A stretch of DNA of 54,544 bases from NCBI GenBank assembly GCA_964503525.1, contig CAZCZY010000034.1, forward strand, positions 1 to 54,544, in the 5' to 3' direction. A program made the translations under genes and the position numbers. Shown one piece after another: positions 43,414-51,911 of the stretch (the first letter of the stretch is position 1; each line of letters opens with the position of its first letter). The notes below the pieces were generated by a model that saw nothing but the letters and a program-made list of their open reading frames with translations, searched no databases and had not been told where the DNA came from. Origin of the DNA: CAZCZY01 sp964503525 (lineage in GTDB: Bacteria > Patescibacteriota > JAUYIX01).

Positions 43414-43869
43414 ATGGAAATATTTGGCACACAATTTTACGGTATCTTGACGGTTTTCCACTCGCTGGCTGCTTTGGCGCTTGTGATTTCACTGATCATG
43501 GGCACTGCATTTACTTTTTTTGTCTCGGAGCAAAACTGGAAGCATATTCGTGTGACCGGTGCGGTCGTGTCTATTAGCTATCTTGTTACGTTCCTTTTTG
43601 GCTGGGCGGCATATCCATTATGGCGAGTAAATGTTCGGGCCAAATTATTTGATACAGACTTACCCATAGGCACAGCACTTTTTGAAATCAAAGAACATTT
43701 GGCGGCGCTTGGTGCGTTTGCCGCAATTGTTTTGTTGATCCTGTGCTTTACCAAAATGGCGCAAGCCCCCTCGACGAGAAAAACATTATACGGCGGGGTT
43801 TTTGCTATCGTGACAATTCTAGCGACGACCGTGATGTTACTTGGCTTTGCTTTTAGCAGTTTGTATTAA
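43414..43869 (+). CDS. four-helix membrane protein with conserved-looking His residues
   Basis: 151 aa, four transmembrane helices (about 10-36, 46-66, 95-113, 126-148). His16 in 'TVFHSLAALAL' and His95 in 'FEIKEHLAALGAF' lie near helix starts on opposite ends, and His44 at the second helix. This resembles small cytochrome-like or DUF2231-type proteins, but no family is certain. Follows the 43130 gene after 23 nt. Confidence 0.65.
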   Translation: MEIFGTQFYGILTVFHSLAALALVISLIMGTAFTFFVSEQNWKHIRVTGAVVSISYLVTFLFGWAAYPLWRVNVRAKLFDTDLPIGTALFEIKEHLAALGAFAAIVLLILCFTKMAQAPSTRKTLYGGVFAIVTILATTVMLLGFAFSSLY

Positions 43870-43873
43870 TCCC

Positions 43874-44413
43874 ATGGACGAACCACTGACAACAACCACA
43901 CCAAAGAAAAATCAGCGCGATTACGTCAGTCAAACACTCGCCGTTTTTTTGTCCGCGACGAGTTTTTGTTACATCGCGATTGATTTAGCCGGTGTTAATG
44001 TGCCGCGCTATTATCCATTATTGCGTGAGTTTTCTATTGAGCCCATCGCGGACCAAATCTCAATGGGATTTTATGGACGAGTTGTTGTTGCGCTTGTCGC
44101 GGGAATTATTCTAACCGGGCTACATTCAATTTTCTTGCCACTCTTTAATCGGCTTGGAATGCTCCGACACCCCTTTGCTTATGGGCTCACAACTGCAACC
44201 ATTTGGTTTTCTGCCACCATCATCGTCTTAGAAGAGTGGCACAACTGGGGCATTGTTAAAAGAAAACTTGAAGGTGGGGGCATGTTTAATGCAGAGTTTG
44301 GATTATTTTTGCTTGGAATCGTGGGGCTGGTTGCCGGAATTTTATTAACCGCGGCAGCTCTGCGTCGCTCAGTCGTATTGAGTTCGCCAAAAAAATCGAA
44401 TGGACCCACATGA
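43874..44413 (+). CDS. membrane protein of the same cluster, unknown
   Basis: 179 aa, ATG 43874, 4 nt after the preceding stop. A polar head (1-19) and four hydrophobic helices (about 22-40, 68-90, 103-121, 142-164). The loop 'LEEWHNWGIVKRKLEGGGMF' carries His123, with His84 and His99 elsewhere. Ends in an ATGA overlap with the 44410 gene. Confidence 0.65.
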   Translation: MDEPLTTTTPKKNQRDYVSQTLAVFLSATSFCYIAIDLAGVNVPRYYPLLREFSIEPIADQISMGFYGRVVVALVAGIILTGLHSIFLPLFNRLGMLRHPFAYGLTTATIWFSATIIVLEEWHNWGIVKRKLEGGGMFNAEFGLFLLGIVGLVAGILLTAAALRRSVVLSSPKKSNGPT

Positions 44414-44541
44414 GTCAAATCCAATGCGGAACCTCGGGCTGTTGTCGTGAGGCGCAGACCAGTCGAACAGAAAAAAATCTGGGGTTATTGGCGGGTATTA
44501 TCGTCGTGGTCCTAGTAGTAATCTCGATCGCCACGGGCTAG
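44410..44541 (+). CDS. 43-aa Cys-rich tail-anchored microprotein
   Basis: Starts in the ATGA overlap with the upstream gene, so it is almost certainly translated. N-terminus 'SQIQCGTSGCCREAQ' with Cys6, Cys11 and Cys12, then a charged linker and one C-terminal transmembrane helix (about 25-42). The Cys cluster on a single-pass anchor suggests a metal or redox role beside the His-rich partners. No family known. Confidence 0.6.
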   Translation: MSQIQCGTSGCCREAQTSRTEKNLGLLAGIIVVVLVVISIATG

Positions 44542-44607
44542 CAGGCCCATTCTAGGCCCAGTCAACGGCTTCCGGCGCATTGACCCATAAACCAGCCACC
44601 CGGCGGG

Positions 44608-44635
44608 TTGACATAAGCGTAATATGTGATACAAA
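44608..44635 (+). promoter_or_regulatory. promoter of the 44656 gene
   Basis: TTGACA (44608-44613), 16-nt spacer, TACAAA (44630-44635), 20 nt before ATG 44656. Confidence 0.6.
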
Positions 44636-44655
44636 CATCACTCTGATTTGACCTT

Positions 44656-46311
44656 ATGCCTGCTACAACAACAACAAAAACAAGTCTCTCTATGCCGCTC
44701 GTCGTCGCAGCACAAAAATCAAGCCGCGTCCTTACTGACGCGTCGGTCGAGTTTATTTCTTTTGTCGCGGCCCATACACAAAAAAAGCAGCTCGCTGACG
44801 AAATTCCGCGTGTTCATACCAGCAGCTTGTCGAGCTCACTCGCAACGGTTTATGAACAGGTCCGCAACACCGTTGACCGTACCGAACAACACCTCCTACG
44901 CCGAAACGCAATTTACCGTTTTCTAAAACGGTACATTATGGTGTATGGCCGGCGAGATAAATTGGCCAGCCTCCTGGTCAATGAGTTGGTTCGCTCCGGG
45001 TATGTGCCAAACAATTCCTTTCCAGAACATGATGTCCCACGCTTAGACGAAATCATCCAAAAGTACGTGCTCGTCATCGATCACCTCCGAACGACCGTAC
45101 CTGAGGAAAAAAATCGCGATCACGATCGTTGGGGCCTGGGACTTGCTGCCGCGGAGATCGAACAATTTTTATACAATCCAGAACGTGAGTTGGCACTTGT
45201 GCACTTTGCCTTTGAGGATCTCAAAAAGCGTATTCAGTGGGAGGATGATGGGGTAAGCGCCGAGGAGCGCGACATGCAATTATATTTGGCGATCCATCGA
45301 GCAGTATTCCGCTCGGATGCACTCCTGATCGAGTATCATTTGCTTTCCTCGTATTATCCGCAATGGTCCTCGCCGACTGCCGACCCGCAAGAAATTTCTA
45401 AACATGCCGCACAATATCGGGCAGTTGTTCGTGCACAAATAAATCATCCAAAGGCGGCCCGTTTGGCACAACAGGTCAAACGAATGTTGTTGCCGTACCG
45501 CACGTTATTTGATGTAACCATGCTACATCCAGAAGACGCTCTTGACCGTGTTGAAAATCTCGAGTCATTTTTGGCAGACTCGCAAAAAGTTATCCAAAAT
45601 TACTATCAGCGTAATAAGCGAGCAATTCGGAAAAGTGCTTTTAGAAGTATATTGTTTATTTTAATCACCAAAATGTCGCTCGCGTTGGCATTAGAAGTTC
45701 CGTACGACCTGGCGACCGTTGAACATATTCGGTATATCCCACTTGCTATCAACATTGTCCTGCCTCCGTTGTTTTTGTTTGTGCTGGCTACATTTGTACG
45801 CTTTCCAGAAAAAGAAAATACGCAGCGCATTTTATTGGATTTACGAACAACGGTGCTCCGCGACAAAAAATCACCTATCTATTACATCCGTCTCAATACT
45901 GAACGCTCGCCGGTGACAAACATCGTCCTGTTGGGTCTCTATCTTTTAACCTTTGTAGTCACGTTTGGCGGACTGATGTATCTGCTGCGCGAGTTTAACT
46001 TTGGGCTTCTGGGTGGCGTCCTCTTCTTATTTTTCATTACGCTGGTCACCTTTGTAGGGATTAGATTACGGGCTCGTGCGCATACCTATTTTATGGTGCG
46101 TCGTAAGGAATCATTTCTGGGGTCACTCTTTTGGTTTTTTTCAAATCCCATGGTTGAAGTTGGTCGCTGGCTCTCCCAAAAATTTGTTCGCTACAATTTA
46201 TTTTTGTTCTTGTTTGATATTATTTTAGAAGCACCATTTAAGGCCATCACGCATGGCCTTGAGGAATGGTTCCGTTTTGCGCGCGAACGCAGCGATGAGA
46301 TTACCGACTAA
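44656..46311 (+). CDS. large membrane protein of unknown function
   Basis: 551 aa. Residues 1-330 are helical, cytosolic and charged. A transmembrane region follows (about 330-350, 363-385, 418-440, 446-468) and then an amphipathic C-terminal part with 'FLFLFDIILEAPFKAITHGL'. Start 'MPATTTTKTSLSMPLVVAAQ' is not a signal peptide. No catalytic motif seen. Single gene with its own promoter. The general build (long helical head, membrane bundle, charged tail) is common in uncharacterised Patescibacteria proteins. Confidence 0.7.
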   Translation: MPATTTTKTSLSMPLVVAAQKSSRVLTDASVEFISFVAAHTQKKQLADEIPRVHTSSLSSSLATVYEQVRNTVDRTEQHLLRRNAIYRFLKRYIMVYGRRDKLASLLVNELVRSGYVPNNSFPEHDVPRLDEIIQKYVLVIDHLRTTVPEEKNRDHDRWGLGLAAAEIEQFLYNPERELALVHFAFEDLKKRIQWEDDGVSAEERDMQLYLAIHRAVFRSDALLIEYHLLSSYYPQWSSPTADPQEISKHAAQYRAVVRAQINHPKAARLAQQVKRMLLPYRTLFDVTMLHPEDALDRVENLESFLADSQKVIQNYYQRNKRAIRKSAFRSILFILITKMSLALALEVPYDLATVEHIRYIPLAINIVLPPLFLFVLATFVRFPEKENTQRILLDLRTTVLRDKKSPIYYIRLNTERSPVTNIVLLGLYLLTFVVTFGGLMYLLREFNFGLLGGVLFLFFITLVTFVGIRLRARAHTYFMVRRKESFLGSLFWFFSNPMVEVGRWLSQKFVRYNLFLFLFDIILEAPFKAITHGLEEWFRFARERSDEITD

Positions 46312-46409
46312 ACCGTTTAGAATTTTTGATCTCGGCAGCCGTGCTATAGTTATTGCATGATCTAGCAGCAATTTTGTTCGACGCGTTTTATCCGTTTAAC
46401 AAAATTGCC

Positions 46410-46760
46410 ATGGATACTATTTTTGTTCGCGACTTGGTCCTATCAGGATTACATGGCGCGAACCCACCAGAGAAAAAACATTATCAGCGCTTTAAAGTCG
46501 ATGTGCGACTCGACGTCGACACGCGTGTTGCTGCAAGAGCAGAAACGCTTAGCGCTGCCATAGATTACCGCCATGTACGCGATGTCGTGACGAGTGTGAT
46601 TGAGGGACCACATCATAAATTAATTGAGACGTTGGCCGAACTAATTGCCACGCAACTTTTAGGGGACAAGCGCATCGCGTCGCTCGAGGTATCAATAGCT
46701 AAACTGGATGTGTGGCCCAACGGTGTTCCCGGAGTAGTTGTTCGGCGCAAGAATTCTTGA
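46410..46760 (+). CDS. folB: dihydroneopterin aldolase FolB
   Basis: 116 aa with ATG 46410 ('MDTIFVRDLVLSGLHGANPP'); an upstream TTG at 46353 would add 19 residues not seen in the family. 'KKHYQRFKVDVRLDVDTR' and 'AIDYRHVRDVV', 'LIETLAELIA' match the family, with the catalytic Glu in 'IETLAE' and the conserved Lys in 'VSIAKLD'. Cleaves dihydroneopterin to 6-hydroxymethyl-dihydropterin in folate synthesis, forming an octamer. No other folate gene is in the window, apart from the Nudix protein at 19580 as a possible upstream step. A TATAGT (46343-46348) is the likely -10. Confidence 0.9.
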   Translation: MDTIFVRDLVLSGLHGANPPEKKHYQRFKVDVRLDVDTRVAARAETLSAAIDYRHVRDVVTSVIEGPHHKLIETLAELIATQLLGDKRIASLEVSIAKLDVWPNGVPGVVVRRKNS

Positions 46761-46786
46761 CGGCACTGCAATAGCAGTAGTTTGCG

Positions 46787-46816
46787 AAAAAAAAAGACCG
46801 GCCTTATGGGTCGGTC
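46787..46816 (-). terminator. intrinsic terminator of the minus-strand oxygenase gene
   Basis: Stem 46796-46803 / 46808-46816 (one bulge) with a 4-nt loop; on the minus strand it is followed by nine T residues. It includes the stop codon. Confidence 0.8.
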
Positions 46817-47432
46817 ATTGGTCGGTCCCTACGGATTGATCTTGTTGGTGGCAGAACACTGCGACGATTCGTTCTCCTTGAATGTTCTCCACACAATGGA
46901 ACGGTCGAAATTCTGAGCTGCGAAATCCGGGTGCCCGTAATAAGATTACGTGTCCTGCTTGCACGGGGAGTTCACGCTGGTTTGTCCGATCGCGATCATC
47001 GCAGATGCAAAAGCGCGCGTGCCCGGTTAAAACGACAATGCAAATCACATTTCGAAAACGCAACGAGTCGCGATGCGGTGCGATCCCATCCGTTGCATGC
47101 GGATACCGCTGTAGTCGAATCTGGTTGAGCATAAAGGGCCGCTCAAACGGATCCCGTCCAAACGATGCCGCGCATTCTTGCAACCAATCTTGCAGTTCGT
47201 CGCGCAACGTATGCAACATGCTATTTTTGCGAAACTTGATCACCGACGACACGGTCTGTTTAGTTCGGTATGGCCCATACTCTGGCGCCTGTTCTTGATA
47301 GTCGTAGCTTTCTGCCTCCAGTAGTAAAAGCGAACGAATCTCCGGGCGAAGGATCGGCACGGTAAGGGCCTTTTCCTCAGTTAAGCGCGCAATAAGTGCT
47401 CCCGAGCTAATCGCAGGCTCGATCAACTTCAT
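46815..47432 (-). CDS. 2-oxoglutarate/Fe(II)-dependent oxygenase-like protein (AlkB-type fold)
   Basis: 205 aa. The double-stranded beta-helix core shows 'NQIRLQRYPHATDGIAPHRD' with His120 and Asp122 (HxD), a strand 'RNVICIVVLTGHARFCI', 'HVILLRAPGF', then His179 in 'PFHCVEN' and Arg188 in 'ERIVAVFC' for 2-oxoglutarate. This is the Fe/2OG set; the arrangement with the early 'Y..H' motif is like AlkB-family or small plant/phage hydroxylases. Substrate unknown. It has a perfect AGGAGGTGA Shine-Dalgarno 3-4 nt before the ATG, unlike most neighbours. Confidence 0.8.
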   Translation of the reverse strand: MKLIEPAISSGALIARLTEEKALTVPILRPEIRSLLLLEAESYDYQEQAPEYGPYRTKQTVSSVIKFRKNSMLHTLRDELQDWLQECAASFGRDPFERPFMLNQIRLQRYPHATDGIAPHRDSLRFRNVICIVVLTGHARFCICDDRDRTNQRELPVQAGHVILLRAPGFRSSEFRPFHCVENIQGERIVAVFCHQQDQSVGTDQ

Positions 47433-47527
47433 ACGGTCACCTCCTGCCTTTAGCGATATAAAAGGGCGATGTACAAGGAACGGGCCAAAACGCTAGGAAT
47501 AGACATACTACCCCATGTAGCGAGATT

Positions 47528-47536
47528 TGCTATACT
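47528..47536 (+). promoter_or_regulatory. extended -10, leaderless, of the 47543 gene
   Basis: TGC-TATACT (47528-47536), 6 nt before ATG 47543. Confidence 0.65.
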
Positions 47537-47542
47537 TTTGTT

Positions 47543-48583
47543 ATGCAAAATCCGACTTCCAACCCAGCTCCCAGCACATCCTCTACACCAATGCCACAGC
47601 AAATGCCTCAAGCAACAACCCGCGTTGCCACGACGCCACGCGACGTATTTTTCTATCTGTTGATGATTGTGACTCTCTACATCGCGGTTATTGCCTTTAT
47701 TACGCTCTTGATAAATTTTGTTAATTTTTCGTTTCCATCAGTGACTGACTTTGACTATCTGGCGACATATGCGGGCGGCGCCATACTCAACTCCATGGCT
47801 GCGGTAATTGTGGCGTGGCCAATCTACGTCCTAATGGCGTGGCTTATCGGACGTGACATCAAGAAGGAACCCGCCAAGCGTGACCTGCGCGTACGTAAGT
47901 GGCTGCTCTATCTCACCCTTTTTATTGCAGCGATCACTATCATCATTGATCTTGTGACCGTCACGTATAATTTCTTGAGCGGTGAGTTTACGATCAAATT
48001 CTTCCTCAAGGTTTTGTCCGTGTTGCTCGTGACGGGTGGTGTTTTTGGCTATTACCTCTGGGAATTGCGCCGAAAAGTGGGCGAACAATCCAATCTCCCG
48101 CGTGTTTTGGCGTGGGTGACCTCGGGTATATTGCTCGCAGTTTTTGTCATGACATTTATTGTGGTCGGGACGCCGGCAGAGTTACGCGCCAAACGACTCG
48201 ACGACCAACGTGTTAGCCATCTGATGCAAATTCAAAACGAGGTCTTTAATTACTATTCAACCAAAAACACATTGCCGCCTAGCATCGAAGCATTACGAAA
48301 CGATGTAACTGGTTTTATTCCGCCGGTGGATCCTGAGACTGGTGTGCCGTATGAATATCAGTCTACCGGTGCGTTAGCGTTTCAATTGTGCGGAACGTTT
48401 ACAACGGAGAGCAAGGCTACGCAGCCTCGTATTCGTGAAGTGATAACGTCGTTTGGACCGGTAACCGAAACGTGGGCACATGCGGTCGGTCGCGCCTGTT
48501 TTGATCGAACGATTGACCCCGACTTGTTTCAGGATACGGGTGGCATCCCGAACTCACCGGGTCTCATCAAACCCGTACTGTAG
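47543..48583 (+). CDS. DUF5671-type membrane protein
   Basis: 346 aa. A Pro/Gln/Thr-rich tail (1-30), then 'TPRDVFFYLLMIVTLYIAVI' starting five transmembrane helices (about 34-60, 76-100, 118-140, 150-172, 186-205) as in DUF5671. The C-terminal 140 residues resemble the soluble part of a pseudopilin-like secreted domain ('RVSHLMQIQNEVFNYYSTKN', 'DPETGVPYEYQ'). Function unknown; the family is common in Patescibacteria. Leaderless promoter. Confidence 0.75.
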   Translation: MQNPTSNPAPSTSSTPMPQQMPQATTRVATTPRDVFFYLLMIVTLYIAVIAFITLLINFVNFSFPSVTDFDYLATYAGGAILNSMAAVIVAWPIYVLMAWLIGRDIKKEPAKRDLRVRKWLLYLTLFIAAITIIIDLVTVTYNFLSGEFTIKFFLKVLSVLLVTGGVFGYYLWELRRKVGEQSNLPRVLAWVTSGILLAVFVMTFIVVGTPAELRAKRLDDQRVSHLMQIQNEVFNYYSTKNTLPPSIEALRNDVTGFIPPVDPETGVPYEYQSTGALAFQLCGTFTTESKATQPRIREVITSFGPVTETWAHAVGRACFDRTIDPDLFQDTGGIPNSPGLIKPVL

Positions 48584-48595
48584 GTCAACGTTGGG

Positions 48596-48623
48596 TTGAC
48601 GGAATACGGTACTCGGGTAAGAA
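48596..48623 (+). promoter_or_regulatory. promoter of the HAD hydrolase gene
   Basis: TTGACG (48596-48601), 16-nt spacer, TAAGAA (48618-48623), with a long leader to GGAGGT and ATG 48729. Confidence 0.4.
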
Positions 48624-48728
48624 TGGCGGACTTGCGCTGACGATATGTAGCGCCAGTCGTTCGTTTTCAATTTAGGCCATGTGCTTGGCGTAGTACCGGT
48701 AAAAATTTGCACGAACTGGAGGTACGAC

Positions 48729-49355
48729 ATGAACCTGCGACAACTGCGTGGCTTAGAGGGATTGATTTGTGATCGCGCAAACAAAGAGACCGCCGTACTT
48801 TTTGATCTCGGTGGCACGTTAATTCGCATCGACTTATTTGCCGCCTGCCAAGCGCTCGCTAAGCATTGTGATTGGCATGCACAAAGTATAATGTCGCGTC
48901 TGTGGGAGTCTCCGCAGCAAAAAGAATTCTCGCGCGGGACAATCTCATCTGACGACTTCTACGAGTACTGGCGTCAGCAATTTCGCTGGCGCGCAGATCA
49001 AGACAAGTTTTGGGAGTGTTACTCGGCGATTTACCCAAGTTCACCTGACGCAATCATCAATGTGGTCGAGGACGTCCGTGAGTACGTAGAGGGCGTGTAT
49101 CTTTTTTCTGATACAAATCCTGCGCACATGCAGCGTCTTGCCAAAGACTACCCTCAAACCTTGGCACCATTTAAGCGCTGTTTCTTGTCGTATCAATTAG
49201 GCCTGACCAAACGAGAGATCACGGCGTTTGAAAGGATCGCGGAAGCGCTACCGGCCGCCAAGACCTTTGTCATCATCGACAACAACCAAGATGTTCTAAA
49301 TGTGGCCAGTCGACTAGGTTGGTTTGGCATCCTCATCAAACCCGACAGCAAATAA
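48729..49355 (+). CDS. HAD-superfamily hydrolase
   Basis: 208 aa. GGAGGT (48718-48723) precedes ATG 48729. Motif I is 'AVLFDLGGTLI' with nucleophile Asp26 (the FDLGG form, where the usual second Asp is Gly, as in epoxide-hydrolase-type HADs), motif II 'LFSDTN' with Ser127, motif III Lys161 in 'LGLTKRE', motif IV 'FVIIDNNQDVL' with Asp184. The helical cap lies between 35 and 110. Probably a phosphatase; the substrate is unknown. The terminator at 49354 overlaps its stop. Confidence 0.85.
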   Translation: MNLRQLRGLEGLICDRANKETAVLFDLGGTLIRIDLFAACQALAKHCDWHAQSIMSRLWESPQQKEFSRGTISSDDFYEYWRQQFRWRADQDKFWECYSAIYPSSPDAIINVVEDVREYVEGVYLFSDTNPAHMQRLAKDYPQTLAPFKRCFLSYQLGLTKREITAFERIAEALPAAKTFVIIDNNQDVLNVASRLGWFGILIKPDSK

Positions 49356-49390
49356 CCCGCATTTCATCGAGAAGTGCGGGTTTTCTTTTT
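49354..49390 (+). terminator. intrinsic terminator of the HAD gene
   Basis: 8-bp stem AACCCGCA/TGCGGGTT (49354-49361 / 49375-49382), then TTCTTTTT. Confidence 0.85.
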
Positions 49391-49467
49391 GGACGAACAT
49401 TCGTCATTGGGCGAAACTTATTTCTGATTTGGCGGTATTTAAAGATGTGACATACTAAAGGGTAAAC

Positions 49468-50376
49468 ATGCAAACCAAAAATCTCACCATCATGTTTACG
49501 GACATGAAAGGGTTTACACAACGTACTTCTGTCGGATCGCGCAAGCAGGTTGAGCGTTTACTCGACGTACACAATGAAATTATTAAGCCGGTTGTTCGGT
49601 CGTTTGGCGGGGATTTGATTAAGACCATCGGTGATGCCTTTTTAGTCGTTTTTGAAAGTCCCACTGACGCGGTCTTATGCGGGATGAAAATTCAAGAATC
49701 AGTAGCAAATCACAATGCAACTGCGGCTGCCGACGAGCGTTTTGAAATTCGTATCGCAATAAATTCTGGTGAAGTCCATCTCAAAGACGGCGATGTTTTT
49801 GGCGAACCAGTTAACGTGGCGGCGCGCATACAAAGTATCGCGGAGCCAGGCGAGGTCTATTTTACCGAGTCGGTCTACCTCACCATGAATAAAAACGAGA
49901 TCCCGTCGAGCGAGGTCGGTCAACGACATCTCAAAGGCATTCCAGAACAGATTAAGGTCTACAAAGTACTCCAAGAAAAAACTAATTTGGTACGAACACA
50001 ACAAAAGCGTAAAGATTTGGCGGAGCAGTCCGCTGATATTTCCAAGGAGGGGAGTCTTGCTGCCGATGTGCCTGTTGCAGCCCCGGTTTCGCTGGTACCC
50101 CCGCAAAAATCCAGCGCAACGGGAAAAATAATTGTTGCCGTCGTAATTACGCTACTGGCGGTTGGCCTGCTCTTGGCATGGTGGTTTATTGTCCGTGGTC
50201 GAAATAATAGGGCGATCCAAAAACCCACAGAGCAGGTTCAGTCATTACCGACTCAGCAGGCTCCAACTCAGCAAACACCTCAAAACGACACGAAAAAGGA
50301 ACCACTACCCCTCATAGAAAACCGTCTACGAGAAAAAATCCAGCAAGATACCAACGGTACCCTCATCAATAACTAG
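49468..50376 (+). CDS. class III adenylate/guanylate cyclase with C-terminal membrane anchor
   Basis: 302 aa. The catalytic domain is at the N-terminus (1-165): metal Asp12 in 'MFTDMKGFTQR' and Asp56 in 'KTIGDAFLVVF', purine-selecting Lys52, Asp109 in 'DGDVFGEPVN', and transition-state Asn116 and Arg120 in 'VNVAARIQS'. All essential residues are present, so it should make cAMP (Lys plus Asp favours ATP). A linker and one transmembrane helix (about 221-242) follow, then an exposed tail of 60 residues rich in Gln, Thr and Pro. Cyclase first and anchor last is an inverted order. TGA-CATACT (49448-49456) is an extended -10. The methyltransferase starts right after its stop. Confidence 0.9.
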   Translation: MQTKNLTIMFTDMKGFTQRTSVGSRKQVERLLDVHNEIIKPVVRSFGGDLIKTIGDAFLVVFESPTDAVLCGMKIQESVANHNATAAADERFEIRIAINSGEVHLKDGDVFGEPVNVAARIQSIAEPGEVYFTESVYLTMNKNEIPSSEVGQRHLKGIPEQIKVYKVLQEKTNLVRTQQKRKDLAEQSADISKEGSLAADVPVAAPVSLVPPQKSSATGKIIVAVVITLLAVGLLLAWWFIVRGRNNRAIQKPTEQVQSLPTQQAPTQQTPQNDTKKEPLPLIENRLREKIQQDTNGTLINN

Positions 50377-51849
50377 ATGCGCATTCAAATTCAGGGGCGA
50401 ACACCGTACCCCCGTTCGCTTAAGTGGCAAATTCACAAAAATTATTACCTTAAACGCGGTATGGCGGCGTGGCTGTCTGGAGAAGTGCCCTCTGATGTGA
50501 CCTCAAACCCGCGTCAGGCTTTTCAAAATGCGATGATGGTCTATCGCGCGGTAGAAGCGCTCTACCCCAAGAGCATTCCACGCGCGCAAAAGATTTACGT
50601 CTTAGAAATTGCAGCAGGTCTAGGATCTTTTTGCCTAAATTTTTTGATGGAGTTCGAAAAAATTTGTCGAGCGCACAAAAAAACATATCACCAAAACCTA
50701 GTTTACTTAATGTCTGATATCGGCAAGCGCTCACTAGAAGATGCCGCTAAAAATCCACATCTGCAAAAATACGTCCGTCGCGGACATTTAGAGTTTATTG
50801 TTCAGGATTCGTCGCGGCCCGAGAAAAACCGTCTGCTCAATGGACGGAGATTCATTATTCGTAAAAACCAATTGATCGGCGTCATCGCAAATTACGCTTT
50901 TTGCTGCTTTAAGCAGACGGTTCTACAAAAAAAAGGTGACCAATATTCTGAGAAATACATTTCGCTCTGGCTAAACTCACCTGCAAAAACCTACCGCCAG
51001 GCAATGCGCTTGTTAGAAGATCCCGCGCAAACCGAAATTTTAAAAAATCTCGACGAAGAAAGTGATTTTGTGCCGATTAAAGTGCATCGATTTGCTCGCG
51101 AGGAAGCAGCCCAAGCGGCTTTGCTCGCAACCACGCGCACGCTCCCCGAGGCACTTTTTGTCTTCCCGAGCGGCCCAATCGAGAGTACGCGTCGGATATA
51201 TCCGCTCGTGCAACTGGGCGGTGTTGTGTTGATCAACGACAAAGGTTATCCGCGTTCGCTCGAAATGACGCGAGATTATTTTTCGGTGCCGAGCTTTCAC
51301 GGTAACTCATTTGCACATCATCTCAACGTGCCAATTTTAGAGCACTATGCTCGCGGGATTGGCTTTGCCACGGCGCGAACGGCAGACGTGCACATATCGA
51401 TCCAGACACTCATGATGTACAAGCCGCTGACCAATGACAAACGAATAAACGGCGATAAGCAAAATAGCGCTGGTTCGAGTATGCAGCTCCCGTCTGCGCT
51501 TGCTCAAGAATTTGAGGATTTGTTCGTAAAACGTAACTGGAATCAGCTCACTATGGCGTGGATTATGGCGGCACGTGATTATATGGCACTCGAAGACTAT
51601 CCCAATGCACTCAAATATTTACTCTGGGCAAAGCCGTATCGTCCGCATGACTACTTGATTATGGCGCGACTCGGCAACTGCTACCTCGAGCTTGGCCAAT
51701 TTAAAAAAGCCATTGCGCATTATCGCGAAGGAGAAAAGTACGACTTCTTTGATCGTCATGATTTTGTTGGAGCGATTGAGAAAGTGCGCGAAAAGCTAGA
51801 TCGCACAACCGCAAAACTCCAAGAAGAAATCCTCACCAAAGTCGCGTAA
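50377..51849 (+). CDS. SAM-dependent methyltransferase with C-terminal TPR
   Basis: 490 aa; ATG 50377 directly follows the cyclase stop. The Rossmann motif 'YVLEIAAGLGSFCLNFL' (around 73-89) and 'NLVYLMSDIGKRSLEDA' (second acidic strand) mark a class I methyltransferase; the region 'LFVFPSGPIESTRRIYPLV' and 'VVLINDKGYP' is like MidA/NDUFAF7-type arginine methyltransferases, though not certain. From about 385 to 470 tetratricopeptide helices ('YMALEDYPNALKYLLWAKPY', 'MARLGNCYLELGQFKKAIAH') suggest a protein-protein interface. Probably a protein or lipid methyltransferase in the cyclase operon. Confidence 0.72.
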   Translation: MRIQIQGRTPYPRSLKWQIHKNYYLKRGMAAWLSGEVPSDVTSNPRQAFQNAMMVYRAVEALYPKSIPRAQKIYVLEIAAGLGSFCLNFLMEFEKICRAHKKTYHQNLVYLMSDIGKRSLEDAAKNPHLQKYVRRGHLEFIVQDSSRPEKNRLLNGRRFIIRKNQLIGVIANYAFCCFKQTVLQKKGDQYSEKYISLWLNSPAKTYRQAMRLLEDPAQTEILKNLDEESDFVPIKVHRFAREEAAQAALLATTRTLPEALFVFPSGPIESTRRIYPLVQLGGVVLINDKGYPRSLEMTRDYFSVPSFHGNSFAHHLNVPILEHYARGIGFATARTADVHISIQTLMMYKPLTNDKRINGDKQNSAGSSMQLPSALAQEFEDLFVKRNWNQLTMAWIMAARDYMALEDYPNALKYLLWAKPYRPHDYLIMARLGNCYLELGQFKKAIAHYREGEKYDFFDRHDFVGAIEKVREKLDRTTAKLQEEILTKVA

Positions 51850-51911
51850 ATCGTTGGCTTGACCAAACGCATCGCGTAACCTAGAGCGATCTGCTACGCT
51901 TTCCGTATCAA

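Noticed and set aside
46353..46409. TTG start for folB
   Set aside because: Would add 19 residues absent from the family; the ATG at 46410 gives the canonical N-terminus.
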